A stretch of DNA of 64,000 nt, taken from assembly GCF_004134865.1 (NCBI RefSeq), contig NZ_SDPO01000001.1:868001-932000 (forward strand), in the 5' to 3' direction. A program made the translations under genes and the position numbers. The notes beneath the pieces are model-generated. The model searched no databases. It worked only from the letters and a program-made list of their open reading frames with translations, and had not been told where the DNA came from. Origin of the DNA: Agromyces fucosus. GTDB lineage: Bacteria; Actinomycetota; Actinomycetes; Actinomycetales; Microbacteriaceae. Positions 27,620 through 37,668 of the stretch are shown piece after piece (the first letter of the stretch is position 1; each line of letters begins with the position of its first letter).

Positions 27620-29314
27620 TCAGTCGGGCTGCTGCGAGGCCAGGAGCCGGATGCCCGTCGCTCTCGCCTGCCAGCCGACGCCGCTGGGCGCCTCGAGGTC
27701 GCCTGCGCCCGTCAGGATCCGGAGATCGTGCACGCTGTTGCCACCGTCGATCGCGACGCCGCCGTCGGGCCCCGCCCGCGGGACGGCGAAGCCGCCGAGC
27801 TCCTGGGTGATCACGCGCGTGCTCCCGTCGGGTAGTGCCGTGAGCGAAGCGACGGTGCGGGAATCCAGCCAGGTGACGTCGCGCGGCACGCCGGCGACAT
27901 CGGAGAGCCCGAGCGTGACCGCGCTGAGCGCGACCGGGGTACCCGCGGCATCCCGCTGGATCGAGGCGGCGACGAATTGCGTCGAGGTGCCATCGCCGAG
28001 GAGCGCAACGAGCCTCGTCGAGTCCCGTGAGATCTCGAGGGCGGCGATCGACGCTCCGGTCCACGGCACGGCGAGCTGGATCGGCTCGAGCGACCGGTCG
28101 GCGGGGTAGGCGACGAGTTGCCCCGGAAGTCCGGCGGGCACCGACCAGACGGCGCCCGTGCCGTCGATCGCGGGCACGATGAGTCCGCCTCGAGGATCGA
28201 GCGACTCCGCTTCCTCCCCTGCCCGGACGACCGAGACTCCATCGGCCGCGAGCACCGCGGCGGCCTCAGCGCCGGCGCCGAGCGCCGCCCCCATCGGGGC
28301 CAGCGCCTCGACTTGCGGTGAGAGGTCGGGTATCTGCTCGATGCCGGCCCCGGAGGCGGCGAGGTATCCGAAGGTCGTGCCGTCGAAGACGACGGGCCGC
28401 GGATCGACCGGGGGGTTCCTGACCGGCTCGGGCGAGAGCTCGGGCACGTCCTGCTCGGCGCCGTTCAGTGAAAGCGACACGGAATCGACGTTGCTCACCC
28501 CGTCGAGGCTCGCCTCCAACTGGAACTGCATGCGCTGCACGCTCGTGACATCGTCGTCAGTCGCCCCGGTGACGTCGACGCTCGCCACGCGCCCTGCGAT
28601 GGGCACGGACGCCGAATCGAGACGCGTTCCCTCGGGGAATGCCGAGCGGACCCCCGCCTTCAGCCACTCCGACGGACCGACCAGCAGCGCCCGAACGATG
28701 CTCGTCTGCGCCGAGTCGCGACCGGCGAACCACCGGAGGTCTGGGACGAGATAGTCGAAGTCGTACGAATAGAAGTAGAGGGGGTAGCTGCTGAAACTCT
28801 GCACGAACGTCGTCTGGTCGATCAACAGGCCGTCAGGCGCGACCGAGATTCGCCACTGCCCCTCGTCGTCCTGCTCGAGTTCGTAGCCGAGCTCCAGCGG
28901 CGCGATCGAGTCGGAGATGTCGTACTGGCCCGTCGCCGAAAGCTGCGCAGCGGGCGTCGCATCCGCGACGACCGCTGTCGTGCCGACCTGCGTGAACTCA
29001 CGGTCGGCGAGCACGTCGACGGTCGCGGCGGCGTAGGGGTTCCACTCGTCGGCGAAGGCCGGCGTGAGAAACTCACGGGCCGCCTGGTACTTGTTGCGCG
29101 GGCTCGCCGCGGCGTCGATGAAGCCCTTGACGATGTCCAGCTGCGAGGCGTCCTTCGCCGGCGGCGCGACGATCGTGTCCAACTCGGGCAACTCGTCGAC
29201 GATGGGTGGTGATCCGGCGTTGACGCCGCCAGAACTCGGAATCGACACGCAGCCGCCGAGCAGGCCGGCGACCACGGCGACGAGGGATGCGGCGAGCACT
29301 CCTCTACGCATCAT
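27620..29314 (-). CDS. lpqB: Lipoprotein LpqB
   Basis: This 564-residue exported lipoprotein tunes the MtrAB system in actinobacteria. The signal peptide MMRRGVLAASLVAVVAGLLGGC ends in a lipobox with Cys22. A GerMN domain occupies about residues 200-330 and a beta-propeller-like domain the rest. The first ATG (29314) is chosen because it overlaps the mtrB stop by 11 nt; a second ATG follows at once. The order mtrA-mtrB-lpqB is the classic one. A short GCCCCT/AGGGGC hairpin lies just after its stop (27589-27602). Confidence 0.95.
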   Translation of the reverse strand: MMRRGVLAASLVAVVAGLLGGCVSIPSSGGVNAGSPPIVDELPELDTIVAPPAKDASQLDIVKGFIDAAASPRNKYQAAREFLTPAFADEWNPYAAATVDVLADREFTQVGTTAVVADATPAAQLSATGQYDISDSIAPLELGYELEQDDEGQWRISVAPDGLLIDQTTFVQSFSSYPLYFYSYDFDYLVPDLRWFAGRDSAQTSIVRALLVGPSEWLKAGVRSAFPEGTRLDSASVPIAGRVASVDVTGATDDDVTSVQRMQFQLEASLDGVSNVDSVSLSLNGAEQDVPELSPEPVRNPPVDPRPVVFDGTTFGYLAASGAGIEQIPDLSPQVEALAPMGAALGAGAEAAAVLAADGVSVVRAGEEAESLDPRGGLIVPAIDGTGAVWSVPAGLPGQLVAYPADRSLEPIQLAVPWTGASIAALEISRDSTRLVALLGDGTSTQFVAASIQRDAAGTPVALSAVTLGLSDVAGVPRDVTWLDSRTVASLTALPDGSTRVITQELGGFAVPRAGPDGGVAIDGGNSVHDLRILTGAGDLEAPSGVGWQARATGIRLLASQQPD

Positions 29315-31058
29315 GCGCCTCCCATCCCCCGTTGCCGACCTGCTTCGTCGATGCGGCGCGCCCTGCTGCATCCGTCTCGACGCTCGTGTCGGCATCGACG
29401 GCGCGTACCACTCCCGTCGCAGGCGGACCGGTGGCATCGATGTCCTCGGGTTCCAGCGGTAGAGGCGACTCGACGAGCTCGTCGGCGAAGTCGCCGGATC
29501 GGGGCAGGGTGAGGCGGAACACCGTACCGAATCCGCGTCGCGACCAGACGTCGAGCGTGCCGCCGTGGGCGACGGCGTCTTCGAGGGCGATGGCGAGTCC
29601 GAGCCCGGTGCCGCCGATCGTGCGAGTGCGACTGGGGTCGGCCCTCCAGAACCGATCGAAGACGCGGGCGGACTCGTCGGCGGTCATGCCGAGACCGTAG
29701 TCGCGCACCGACAGTGCGATCGCCTCCTCGTTGCTGTCGACCGCGACGACGATGGGCCGACCCTCGCCGTGCTCGATCGCGTTGCCGAGCAGGTTTCTCA
29801 CGATGCGGCGGATGCGACGGGGATCGACCCTCGCGTCGAGGTGACCGCCCGGCGCTTCGAGTCGGAGTTCGCTGCCCCGGCTGCGTGCGAGTTCGTGCAT
29901 CGACTCGATCGCATCGCCGGCGAGGTGCACGAGGTTCGTCGCCTCGGTCGCGAGCTCCACCGAACCCGCGTCGTAGCGGCTGATCTCGAGGAGGTCCGCG
30001 AGCAGCGTCTCGAAGCGCTCGGTCTGCGTGTGCAGCAGTTCGACGGTTCGAGAGGTCGGGCCGGGGAAGTCGTCGCGCTGCCCGTAGAGGACATCGCCGG
30101 CGAGTCGGATCGTCGTCAGAGGTGTTCGCAGTTCGTGCGAGACGTCGGAGACGAACCGCTGCTGCATGACCGAGAGCTCGGCGAGCTCACGGATGCGGGC
30201 CTGGAGACTGTCGGCCATCCCGTTGAACGATGCGGCGAGCGTCGCGAGCTCGTCCTCGCCCTTCTCGGGCATGCGAACGCCGAGGTCGCCGGCCGCGAGT
30301 CGGCGGCTCGTCGTCGCCGCCGAACGGATCGGTTCGATCACCCAGCGCACGACGAGCAGTGTGGTCGCGCTCAGCAGCACGAGCAGCGCCACCGCACCGA
30401 TCGTGCCGACCAGCTGCATGAATGCGAGCGTCTCCTGGGCTGCGGCGAAGCTGTAGCCGACGTACAGCCCGTAGTCCCCGACCCCTGGCACGCCGATCGA
30501 GCTGCCGACGACGATCCCGGGGCCGACGGCGCCGTCGTCATCCTCGAGCGCAACCGACTGCCAGTACTGCCCGCCGGGGTCTGCACGCACGTGACCCTGC
30601 AGTTCGGGGGTGATGACGCCCCCCTGGAGGATCGGCGCGATGCGCGTCGGCGGAGCGGTCGAGGTCGACACGACGCCTGGCTGAATGTAGGCGATCGCAG
30701 GACTGCCCGAGACCCTGCTGACCGTGGTCACGATGTCGGCCATGACCCCCTGCATCGACGCCGGGTCGGCGGCGTCGGCGCCGTCGAGGATGCTCTGAGC
30801 AGCGAGCGTCGCCTGGTTGGCGTCGCCGAGGGCGCTGTCGAGCTGCGTCTTGAACAGGTTCGACGCGATGCTGAACGAGATGTACAGCCCGATCACGAAG
30901 ATCGCGAGCGACGACAGCGCGAACGTGATGAGGACGGTGCGGAACTGCAGGGAATGCCGCCACAGTTCGAGGGCGCGGCGCGGCAGCGCGGCCAGGGCGC
31001 GCCGGATCTCGCGCCACGAACCGACCCCGAACCGGGCCGGGGCCTCCGCCTGCGACAT
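29304..31058 (-). CDS. mtrB: Sensor histidine kinase MtrB
   Basis: This 584-residue membrane kinase responds to cell-envelope and division cues and phosphorylates MtrA. It has TM1 at about 45-65, an extracytoplasmic sensor domain of about 150 residues, TM2 at about 215-235, a HAMP domain (VIEPIRSAATTSRRLAAGDLG), the H-box VSDVSHELRTPLTTIR, the N-box RIVRNLLGNAIEHGEG, and G-boxes DYGLGM and GGTGLGLAI. A roughly 55-residue acidic C-terminal tail follows. ATG 31058 lies 8 nt after the mtrA stop. It overlaps lpqB. Confidence 0.96.
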   Translation of the reverse strand: MSQAEAPARFGVGSWREIRRALAALPRRALELWRHSLQFRTVLITFALSSLAIFVIGLYISFSIASNLFKTQLDSALGDANQATLAAQSILDGADAADPASMQGVMADIVTTVSRVSGSPAIAYIQPGVVSTSTAPPTRIAPILQGGVITPELQGHVRADPGGQYWQSVALEDDDGAVGPGIVVGSSIGVPGVGDYGLYVGYSFAAAQETLAFMQLVGTIGAVALLVLLSATTLLVVRWVIEPIRSAATTSRRLAAGDLGVRMPEKGEDELATLAASFNGMADSLQARIRELAELSVMQQRFVSDVSHELRTPLTTIRLAGDVLYGQRDDFPGPTSRTVELLHTQTERFETLLADLLEISRYDAGSVELATEATNLVHLAGDAIESMHELARSRGSELRLEAPGGHLDARVDPRRIRRIVRNLLGNAIEHGEGRPIVVAVDSNEEAIALSVRDYGLGMTADESARVFDRFWRADPSRTRTIGGTGLGLAIALEDAVAHGGTLDVWSRRGFGTVFRLTLPRSGDFADELVESPLPLEPEDIDATGPPATGVVRAVDADTSVETDAAGRAASTKQVGNGGWEAHDA

Positions 31059-31066
31059 CCGGGCCC

Positions 31067-31747
31067 CTAGGTGGTCGCGCCGGCTCGATACCCGACGCCG
31101 CGCACCGTCATGACGATGCGGGGGTTGTCGGGGTCGTGCTCGACCTTCGCACGGAGGCGCTGCACGTGCACGTTCACGAGCCGGGTGTCGGCCTTGTAGT
31201 GATAGCCCCACACCTGTTCGAGCAGCATCTCGCGCGTGAAGACCTGCTGCGGCTTCGACGCCAGGGTCAGGAGGAGGTCGAACTCGAGCGGCGTGAGGTT
31301 GATGCGGGTGTCGCCGCGTCGCACCTCGTGGCCGGCCGCGTCGATCGTGAGGTCGCCGACACTGAGGGTCGAGACCGCCTGGTCGGGCGTGGGCCGCAGG
31401 CGCGTGCGGATGCGCGCGACCAGCTCCTTCGGGTTGAAGGGCTTGACCATGTAGTCGTCGGCACCCGACTCGAGGCCCTTGACCACGTCGGACGTGTCGG
31501 TCTTCGCGGTCAGCATGATGATGGGCGTTCCGGACTCAGCGCGGATGCGACCGCACACCTCGATGCCGTCGATGCCCGGCAGCATGAGATCGAGCAGCAC
31601 GAGGTCGGGCTTCGATTCGCGGAAGGCGGCGAGCGCTCCCGTGCCGTCGGCGCAGAAGAAGGGCTCGAACCCTTCGGTGCGCAGCACGATGCCGATCATC
31701 TCGGCGAGGGCCGTGTCGTCATCGACGACGAGTACGCGTGGGTTCAT
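31067..31747 (-). CDS. mtrA: Response regulator MtrA
   Basis: This 226-residue OmpR/PhoB-type regulator has a receiver domain with acidic pocket VDDD, phosphoacceptor Asp53 (LVLLDLMLPG) and Lys102 (MVKPFNP). It is followed by a winged helix with recognition segment FTREMLLEQVWGYHYKADTRLVNVHVQRLRAKVE. In mycobacteria and corynebacteria MtrA controls peptidoglycan hydrolases, osmoprotection and replication-linked genes. It is first in the mtrA-mtrB-lpqB-comF-hpf run. A possible -10 (TACGCT, near 31798) would leave a leader of roughly 45 nt. Confidence 0.97.
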   Translation of the reverse strand: MNPRVLVVDDDTALAEMIGIVLRTEGFEPFFCADGTGALAAFRESKPDLVLLDLMLPGIDGIEVCGRIRAESGTPIIMLTAKTDTSDVVKGLESGADDYMVKPFNPKELVARIRTRLRPTPDQAVSTLSVGDLTIDAAGHEVRRGDTRINLTPLEFDLLLTLASKPQQVFTREMLLEQVWGYHYKADTRLVNVHVQRLRAKVEHDPDNPRIVMTVRGVGYRAGATT

Positions 31748-31905
31748 CGTTCATTCCTGTCAGCACCGCCGGATCACGGCCGAAACCAGTGCCTAAAGCG
31801 TAGTCGGTCGGGGCGGGAAGACCACCGGAAGGCCGATCGGCGCGTGCCCGGCGCGTCGGCGATATGTGCGAGCATGGTGGGAATCCGCCGGAAGGAGCCC
31901 CACAG

Positions 31906-33156
31906 GTGTCAGACCACGACTGGCAGGCGCCCGGCGGTGCTCCCGCTCCGGGCCCCGCTCCGGATGCCGCTCCTGCGCCCCGATTCGACCCGTCTGCCTT
32001 CCCTCCCCCGAGCGTCGAAGCGTCGCCGCCGGCCCTCCCGGCTCCGGCCGCTCCGACATCGCCGATGTACGGCCAGGTTCCGTACGGTTCGCCGCTCGGC
32101 TGGACGCCGCCCCCGAAGCCGGGCCTGCTCCCGCTGCATCCGCTGGGATTCGGCACGGTGCTCTGGGCTCCGTTCAAGGTGCTCCGGCGAAACCCTGCGG
32201 CGACCTTCGGGACCGGTCTCGTGGTGCAGCTCGTCTCGGTCGTCGCGATGCTGGCGGTCTTCATCCCGTTCATGGTGTTCGTCGTCTCGCGTGTCGAGAG
32301 CGCAACCGATTCCGCCGACGCCGATGCACTGATGTCGGGCGCCATCGGCGGCTTCCTGCTGCTCATGCTCGTGCCCATCGCCCTCTCGCTCATCGCGGGC
32401 GCATTCCTGCAGGGCGTGATGGTCATCGAGGTCGCCAGCGGCACCCTCGGCGAACGACTCCGCTTCGCCGCGCTGTGGAAGCGCGCCGCGAAGCGCTTCT
32501 GGCCCCTCCTCGGCTGGACCGCGATGGTCACCGGCGCCATCGTCGTGGCCTTCGCGTTCTTCATCGCGATCATCGTCGTCGCCACCTTCTTCGACCCGGT
32601 GACCGTCATCGTGACGATCCTCGTCATGATCCTCGCCGGGCTCGGTGCGGCGGTCGTGGCCGCATGGCTCGGCACGAAGCTCTCGCTCGTGCCGAGCGTC
32701 ATCGTGCTCGAGGGCGTCGGCATCGGCACGGCGATGAAGCGGTCGTGGCGGCTCACCGACGGCTTCTTCTGGCGGACCTTCGGCACGCTCCTGCTCGTCG
32801 GGTTCATCCTCAACCTCGCGGCGCAGGTCGTGGTGCAGCCGGTCTCCCTCATCGGCACGATCATCGCTGCGATCATCGACCCGACCGGCACGGGTGCCGC
32901 CATCGCGATCACCGTGGTGACGATGATCGTGACCGTCATCCTGTCCCTCCTGATCGGTGCGATCACCGCCGTCGTGCAAGCGGCCCTCGTCGCCGTCATC
33001 TACATCGACCTGCGCATGCGCACCGAGGCCCTCGACCTCGAGCTCGTGCGCCACATCGAGCAGCGCGACGCCGGCGTCCCGGTGACCGATCCGTATGCCG
33101 CCCCGGCGACGGCGACGGCCCCTGCCGCGACGGCCGCCGGCCCCGCGTGGCCGTGA
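31906..33156 (+). CDS. Polytopic membrane protein (GPDP membrane-domain-like)
   Basis: This 416-residue protein has a Pro/Ala-rich disordered N-terminus of about 80 residues followed by six or more hydrophobic segments in the style of the glycerophosphoryl-diester-phosphodiesterase membrane-domain family. GTG 31906 follows GAAGGAG (31891-31897). Its stop overlaps the GTG of the DUF4129 gene as GTGA. Position before DUF4129-DUF4350-MoxR-DUF58 matches the mycobacterial Rv3690-3695 type of cluster. Function is unknown. Confidence 0.82.
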   Translation: MSDHDWQAPGGAPAPGPAPDAAPAPRFDPSAFPPPSVEASPPALPAPAAPTSPMYGQVPYGSPLGWTPPPKPGLLPLHPLGFGTVLWAPFKVLRRNPAATFGTGLVVQLVSVVAMLAVFIPFMVFVVSRVESATDSADADALMSGAIGGFLLLMLVPIALSLIAGAFLQGVMVIEVASGTLGERLRFAALWKRAAKRFWPLLGWTAMVTGAIVVAFAFFIAIIVVATFFDPVTVIVTILVMILAGLGAAVVAAWLGTKLSLVPSVIVLEGVGIGTAMKRSWRLTDGFFWRTFGTLLLVGFILNLAAQVVVQPVSLIGTIIAAIIDPTGTGAAIAITVVTMIVTVILSLLIGAITAVVQAALVAVIYIDLRMRTEALDLELVRHIEQRDAGVPVTDPYAAPATATAPAATAAGPAWP

Positions 33157-33833
33157 TCCGGCTGCGCGGCACCCCGCTCGACCCCGATGCCCCCGAGGCG
33201 CGTCGGTGGCTCGAGGACGAGCTGACCGGGCCCGAATACCAGGCGGCGAAGCCGAGTCCGTTCGATGTCGCGATGCAGGCGATCCGCGACTGGTTCCTCG
33301 GGCTCTTCGACGGTGCCACCGGGCTTCCTGGTCCGGTGCTGACGCTGCTGCTCGTGCTCCTCGTCGTCGCCCTCGTCGTCGTCGGCCTCCTCGTCTTCGG
33401 ACTGCCACGGCTCCGGCGCCGCCGCCGGAGCGAGGTGGCGCTCTTCGACGACCACGACCGCCGCGATCTCGAGACGCTGCGTCGGGCCGCGATCGCGGCG
33501 GCGAGCGCGGGCGACTGGCCGCTCGCCATCGAGGAGCGATTCCGTGCCCTCGTCCGCGGTCTCGTCGAGCGCGAGGTCGTCACGGTGCACCCCGGCACCA
33601 CGGCACGGGCCTTCGCGGATGCCGCGGCGGGCTCGTTCCCCGACCTGGCCGCCGAGCTGCGCACAGCTGCGGCCGGGTTCGACGGCGTTCGCTATCTCGG
33701 CCGCGCCGGATCCGCCGACGAGTACGCGCGGGTGACCGAGCTGGAGCGCCGCATCGCCGAGGCGCGGCCGACGAGGCGAGACGGGCACGAGGCATCCGCT
33801 GACGACCGCGACCCGGTCGAGGCCGCTCGATGA
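33153..33833 (+). CDS. DUF4129-domain membrane protein
   Basis: This 226-residue protein has one transmembrane helix (TLLLVLLVVALVVVGLLVFGLPRL, about 60-83) and a cytoplasmic DUF4129 domain (LAIEERFRALVRGLVEREVVTVHPGTTARAF). The GTG at 33153 is chosen for its GTGA overlap with the upstream stop; another GTG lies two codons earlier. It is coupled to DUF4350 by ATGA. DUF4129 proteins often accompany MoxR/DUF58 or transglutaminase proteins. Confidence 0.85.
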   Translation: MIRLRGTPLDPDAPEARRWLEDELTGPEYQAAKPSPFDVAMQAIRDWFLGLFDGATGLPGPVLTLLLVLLVVALVVVGLLVFGLPRLRRRRRSEVALFDDHDRRDLETLRRAAIAAASAGDWPLAIEERFRALVRGLVEREVVTVHPGTTARAFADAAAGSFPDLAAELRTAAAGFDGVRYLGRAGSADEYARVTELERRIAEARPTRRDGHEASADDRDPVEAAR

Positions 33834-35143
33834 GGGCCTTGATCGACGGCTCGAGCGCGAATCCGGCGACGGCGGATGCCTCGGGCCCCGGCACCGATCT
33901 CGACGTCGGCGGCGACGCCTCGGCGCCCGCCGTCACGCCGACCGTCCGGGCGTTCCTGCGCCGCAGTCGGACCTGGATCGTGATCGCCGCGGTGCTCGTG
34001 CTGGGTGCGCTCATCGTGATGGCGATCCAAGGCGGCGCACGCGCGCCGGGTGCCCCGCTCGCGGCCGACAATCCCGCCCCTGCGGGCGCAAAGGCACTCG
34101 TGGAGGTGCTCCGCGATCATGGGGTCGTCGTCACCGAGGCGCGCTCGTTCGACGCCGCGCTGGACGCGGCCGACGGCACGGCGACGGTGCTCGTCTACGA
34201 CGAGTACGCGATCCTCGACGACCGCCGGCTGACGGAGCTCTCCGAGGCGACCGATCGGCTGATCCTCGTCGAGCCCGGGTTCACGGCCCTCGAGACGCTC
34301 GCGCCGGGTGTCCGGTTCGCCGGCGCCGCGAGTGGCCCGATCGACGAGGTCGCGTGCGACCTGGGCCCCGCGGTCCGCGCCGGCTCGCTCTCCGACGGGC
34401 AGCGGCTCGTCACCGTCGACGACGAAGCGGCCGATGCCGGCTGGCAGGGCTGCTTCCGCGACGGCGACTTCGGCTTCGCGGTCGCGAGCGGCCCGACCGC
34501 GGGCGGCGCCGAGCTCACGATCGTCGGTTTGACGAGCGTGTTCGCGAACGAGACGATCACCGAGGCGGGCAACGCCGCCCTCGCGATCGGACTGACGGGC
34601 GCGAGCGACGAACTCGTCTGGTACCTCCCCGGCCCGGGGGATGCCGACGCCGCCGACGCACCGAGCCTGGCCGAGCTCACGCCGGGCTGGGTGAGTCCCG
34701 TGATGGTGCTCGCGTTCGTGGTCGTCATCGTCGCGGGCGTCTGGCAGGGCCGTCGGTTCGGACCGCTCGTCGTCGAGCGCCTCCCGGTGCACGTGCCCGC
34801 CGGCGAGACGAGCCGGGGCCGGGCCAGGCTCTACGCGCGCACCTCGGCTCGCACCCACGCCGTCGACCAACTGCGCATCGGCGCCGTCGTGCGGATCGCA
34901 CGGGTGCTCCGACTCCCCCGATCCGCCGGCGTCGACGAGGTCACGGATGCCGCGGCGCGGGCGACCGGCCGCGACGGGGCATCCGTTCACCGCCTGCTCG
35001 CGGACGACCTGCCCGCCGACGATCGCGCACTCGTCGACCTCGCCGCCGGGCTCGCAGAGCTCGAGGCCGCGGTGCAGCGCTCGCTCGATCCGCGCAGCGC
35101 CGAACCCACCGATCGTGACGACCCCACAGGAAGGCGACCATGA
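33830..35143 (+). CDS. DUF4350-domain membrane protein
   Basis: This 437-residue protein has TM1 at about 46-66, an extracytoplasmic domain of the DUF4350 type (PAGAKALVEVLRDHGVVVTEARSFDAALDAADGTATVLVYDE, about 84-125), TM2 at about 290-308 and a cytoplasmic tail of about 125 residues. It contains two cysteines (CDLGP, GCFRDG) in the outer domain. It overlaps both neighbours by ATGA, giving a four-gene coupled set. It is equivalent to Rv3691 of M. tuberculosis by order. Confidence 0.85.
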   Translation: MRALIDGSSANPATADASGPGTDLDVGGDASAPAVTPTVRAFLRRSRTWIVIAAVLVLGALIVMAIQGGARAPGAPLAADNPAPAGAKALVEVLRDHGVVVTEARSFDAALDAADGTATVLVYDEYAILDDRRLTELSEATDRLILVEPGFTALETLAPGVRFAGAASGPIDEVACDLGPAVRAGSLSDGQRLVTVDDEAADAGWQGCFRDGDFGFAVASGPTAGGAELTIVGLTSVFANETITEAGNAALAIGLTGASDELVWYLPGPGDADAADAPSLAELTPGWVSPVMVLAFVVVIVAGVWQGRRFGPLVVERLPVHVPAGETSRGRARLYARTSARTHAVDQLRIGAVVRIARVLRLPRSAGVDEVTDAAARATGRDGASVHRLLADDLPADDRALVDLAAGLAELEAAVQRSLDPRSAEPTDRDDPTGRRP

Positions 35144-36129
35144 CCGACCCCATCCCCGCTCCGGCGATCGCTGCCACCGACGACGAGCTGCGCGCCGCGC
35201 TCAATCGCGTGCGCACCGAGGTCGGCAAGGCCGTCGTCGGTCAGGACGGCGCCGTGACCGGCCTCATCATCGCCCTGTTGACGCGCGGTCACGTGCTGCT
35301 CGAGGGCGTGCCCGGCGTCGCGAAGACGTTGCTCGTGCGCACGCTCAGCCGCACCCTGCAGCTCGATACGCGCCGCCTGCAGTTCACCCCCGACCTCATG
35401 CCCGGCGACGTCACGGGATCGCTGGCCTACGACCCCCGCTCGGGCGAGTTCGCCTTCCGCGAGGGGCCGGTGTTCACGAACATCCTCCTCGCTGACGAGA
35501 TCAACCGCACGCCGCCGAAGACGCAGTCGGCACTGCTCGAGGCGATGGAGGAGCGCCAGGTCTCGGCCGACGGCGTCACGCGCCCGCTCCCCGACCCGTT
35601 CATGGTCGCGGCGACGCAGAACCCGATCGAGTACGAGGGCACCTATTCCCTGCCAGAGGCGCAGCTCGACCGGTTCCTGCTGAAGCTCGTGCTCGACGTG
35701 CCCGAGCGCACCGCCGAGCTCTCGCTCCTCCGTCGCCACGCCGACGGATTCGACCCGCACGACCTCGCCGCAGCGGGCGTCACCCCGGTGCTCGGCGCGG
35801 CCGAACTCGCGGCGGCTCGCGCTGCGGCATCCGCTGTGCGTGTGGAGGACGACGTGCTCGGCTACCTCGTCGACCTCGCTCGCGCGACTCGCCGCAGCCC
35901 GTCGATGCGGCTCGGCGTGAGCCCTCGCGGCACGACGGGCCTGCTCGCTGCGGCGAAGGCGTGGGCGTGGCTCACGGGCTACGAGTCGCTCACGCCCGAC
36001 CACGTGCAGGCGATGCTGCTGCCCGTCTGGCGCCACCGGGTGCAGCTCCGACCCGAGGCCGAGCTCGAGGGCGTCTCGATCGACGCGGTGCTGCAGTCGA
36101 TCGTGCAACAGGTGCAGGTGCCGCTCTGA
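35140..36129 (+). CDS. MoxR-type AAA+ ATPase
   Basis: This 329-residue AAA+ chaperone has Walker A GVPGVAKT (about 54-61), Walker B ILLADEINRTPPKTQSALLEAMEERQ (about 116-141), a sensor 1 Asn in VAATQNPIEYEGTY and a C-terminal lid domain. MoxR proteins are thought to act with VWA-domain partners to mature or assemble complexes; the DUF58 protein 18 bp downstream is that partner type. It is translationally coupled to the DUF4350 gene. Confidence 0.94.
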   Translation: MTDPIPAPAIAATDDELRAALNRVRTEVGKAVVGQDGAVTGLIIALLTRGHVLLEGVPGVAKTLLVRTLSRTLQLDTRRLQFTPDLMPGDVTGSLAYDPRSGEFAFREGPVFTNILLADEINRTPPKTQSALLEAMEERQVSADGVTRPLPDPFMVAATQNPIEYEGTYSLPEAQLDRFLLKLVLDVPERTAELSLLRRHADGFDPHDLAAAGVTPVLGAAELAAARAAASAVRVEDDVLGYLVDLARATRRSPSMRLGVSPRGTTGLLAAAKAWAWLTGYESLTPDHVQAMLLPVWRHRVQLRPEAELEGVSIDAVLQSIVQQVQVPL

Positions 36130-36147
36130 GATGACCCGGATCCTCTG

Positions 36148-37485
36148 ATGGCTCTGACCGGTCGGTTCGTCCTCCTCGTCGCACTCGGCGTCGTGCCCGT
36201 CGTCGCGGCGGGCGCCGTCGGCGCGCCCGAGGCCTGGCTCGCGCTCGTGGGGTGGCTCGTGTTCGTCATCGGCGCGGGCGCGCTCGACCTGTCGCTCGCC
36301 GCGTCACCGCGTCGGGTGGCGTTGCGCCGCGAGTTGCCCGACCGCGTGCGGCTCGGCGAACCGGTGACCTCGGTGCTGAGCGTCGAGAACCTCGGGCAGC
36401 GGATGCTCCGCGCCACCGTGCGCGACGGCTGGGAACCGTCGGCCGGGGTCGCCGGCCCCAATCGCACCCCGCTCCGGATCCCTCCGTTCGAGCGCCGTCG
36501 CATGACGCTCGAGCTCACCCCGTGGCGACGGGGCGACCGGCGCAGCGACCAGGTCACGATCCGCTCCGCCGGCCCCCTCGGGCTCTGGCCCCGGCAGGCG
36601 ACGCTCTCGGCGCCGGGCCGCGTCCGCGTGCTCCCGCCCTTCCACTCGCGCGTGCACCTGCCGTCGCGGCTCACCCGGCTGCGCGAGCTCGACGGCCGCA
36701 CACCACTGCTCATCCGCGGTCAGGGCACGGAGTTCGACTCCATCAGGGAGTACGTGCGCGGCGACGACGTGCGCTCGATCGACTGGCGCGCCACGGCGAG
36801 GCACGCGGACCCCGAGGTGCCCGGGAGTACACGTCTCATGGTGCGCACCTGGCGTCCCGAGCGCGATCGCCGCATCGTGATCGTGACCGACACCTCGCGC
36901 ACCGCGGCAGCCCGGATCGCCGACGAACCGCGCCTCGACACCGCATTCGAGGCATCGCTCCTGCTCGCCGCGCTCGCCTCGCACGCCGGCGACAAGGTCG
37001 ACTTCCTCGCATGGGATCGTCGGCTCCGCGGGCGGGTGCACGGCGCCAGCGGTCCGGCGCTCCTCGCCCGAATGGTCGACACGATGGCGGGCATCGAGGC
37101 CGAACTGATCGAGGCCGACTGGGCGGCCGTTCCGGCGCAGGTGCGCCGCATCACGAGTCGGCACGCACTCGTCGTGCTGCTGACCGCCGCCGACTCACCC
37201 GGAACGGCACGTGGACTCCTCTCGGTCCTCCCCCAGCTGACCGCTCGGCACACCGTGGTGGTCGCTTCCGTCGCCGACCCGTCGCTCCTCGACGCCGCGC
37301 GCGGGCGCGACGACCTCGAGCAGGTCTACGCCGCCGCCGCCGCCGAACGGGGCCTTCTCGACGGCGAACGCGTGGGCGCCGCGGTACGGCGACTCGGCGG
37401 CCTGACGGTGAGCGCAGCGCCGCTCGAGCTGCCGCCCGCCCTCGCCGATCTCTACCTGGAGCTGAAGGCGACCGGCCGGCTCTGA
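36148..37485 (+). CDS. DUF58 / VWA-domain protein
   Basis: This 445-residue protein has two N-terminal transmembrane helices, a beta-rich segment, and the DUF58 signature (EFDSIREYVRGDDVRSIDWRATARHADPEVPG, about 191-222). A degenerate von Willebrand A domain follows, with a MIDAS-like VTDTSRTAAARI. It is the usual partner of MoxR and ends the operon. The arrangement MoxR-DUF58 then opposite-strand SpoIIM and RDD is shared with Rv3692-3695, here interrupted by an aquaporin gene. Confidence 0.92.
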   Translation: MALTGRFVLLVALGVVPVVAAGAVGAPEAWLALVGWLVFVIGAGALDLSLAASPRRVALRRELPDRVRLGEPVTSVLSVENLGQRMLRATVRDGWEPSAGVAGPNRTPLRIPPFERRRMTLELTPWRRGDRRSDQVTIRSAGPLGLWPRQATLSAPGRVRVLPPFHSRVHLPSRLTRLRELDGRTPLLIRGQGTEFDSIREYVRGDDVRSIDWRATARHADPEVPGSTRLMVRTWRPERDRRIVIVTDTSRTAAARIADEPRLDTAFEASLLLAALASHAGDKVDFLAWDRRLRGRVHGASGPALLARMVDTMAGIEAELIEADWAAVPAQVRRITSRHALVVLLTAADSPGTARGLLSVLPQLTARHTVVVASVADPSLLDAARGRDDLEQVYAAAAAERGLLDGERVGAAVRRLGGLTVSAAPLELPPALADLYLELKATGRL

Positions 37486-37668
37486 CGGCCGGATGACGGT
37501 TTCGGGCCTCGCACGACGGCAGGTGACGCGGCGCGGCATCGATCCCCAGCGGATTCACAACATTCGCGCGCGGTTCACGCTCGCCGCGCCTGCCGCTCGA
37601 TAGGTTCGCTTCAGGCGCCAGGGGGTTGGTGCCGATTCCGTCTTGTCTCCCCTACGAAAGGACCCCCT

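Noticed and set aside
37486..37668. Riboswitch upstream of the aquaporin
   Set aside because: Only a weak GGCGCCA/TGGTGCC pairing is visible and no known riboswitch core.
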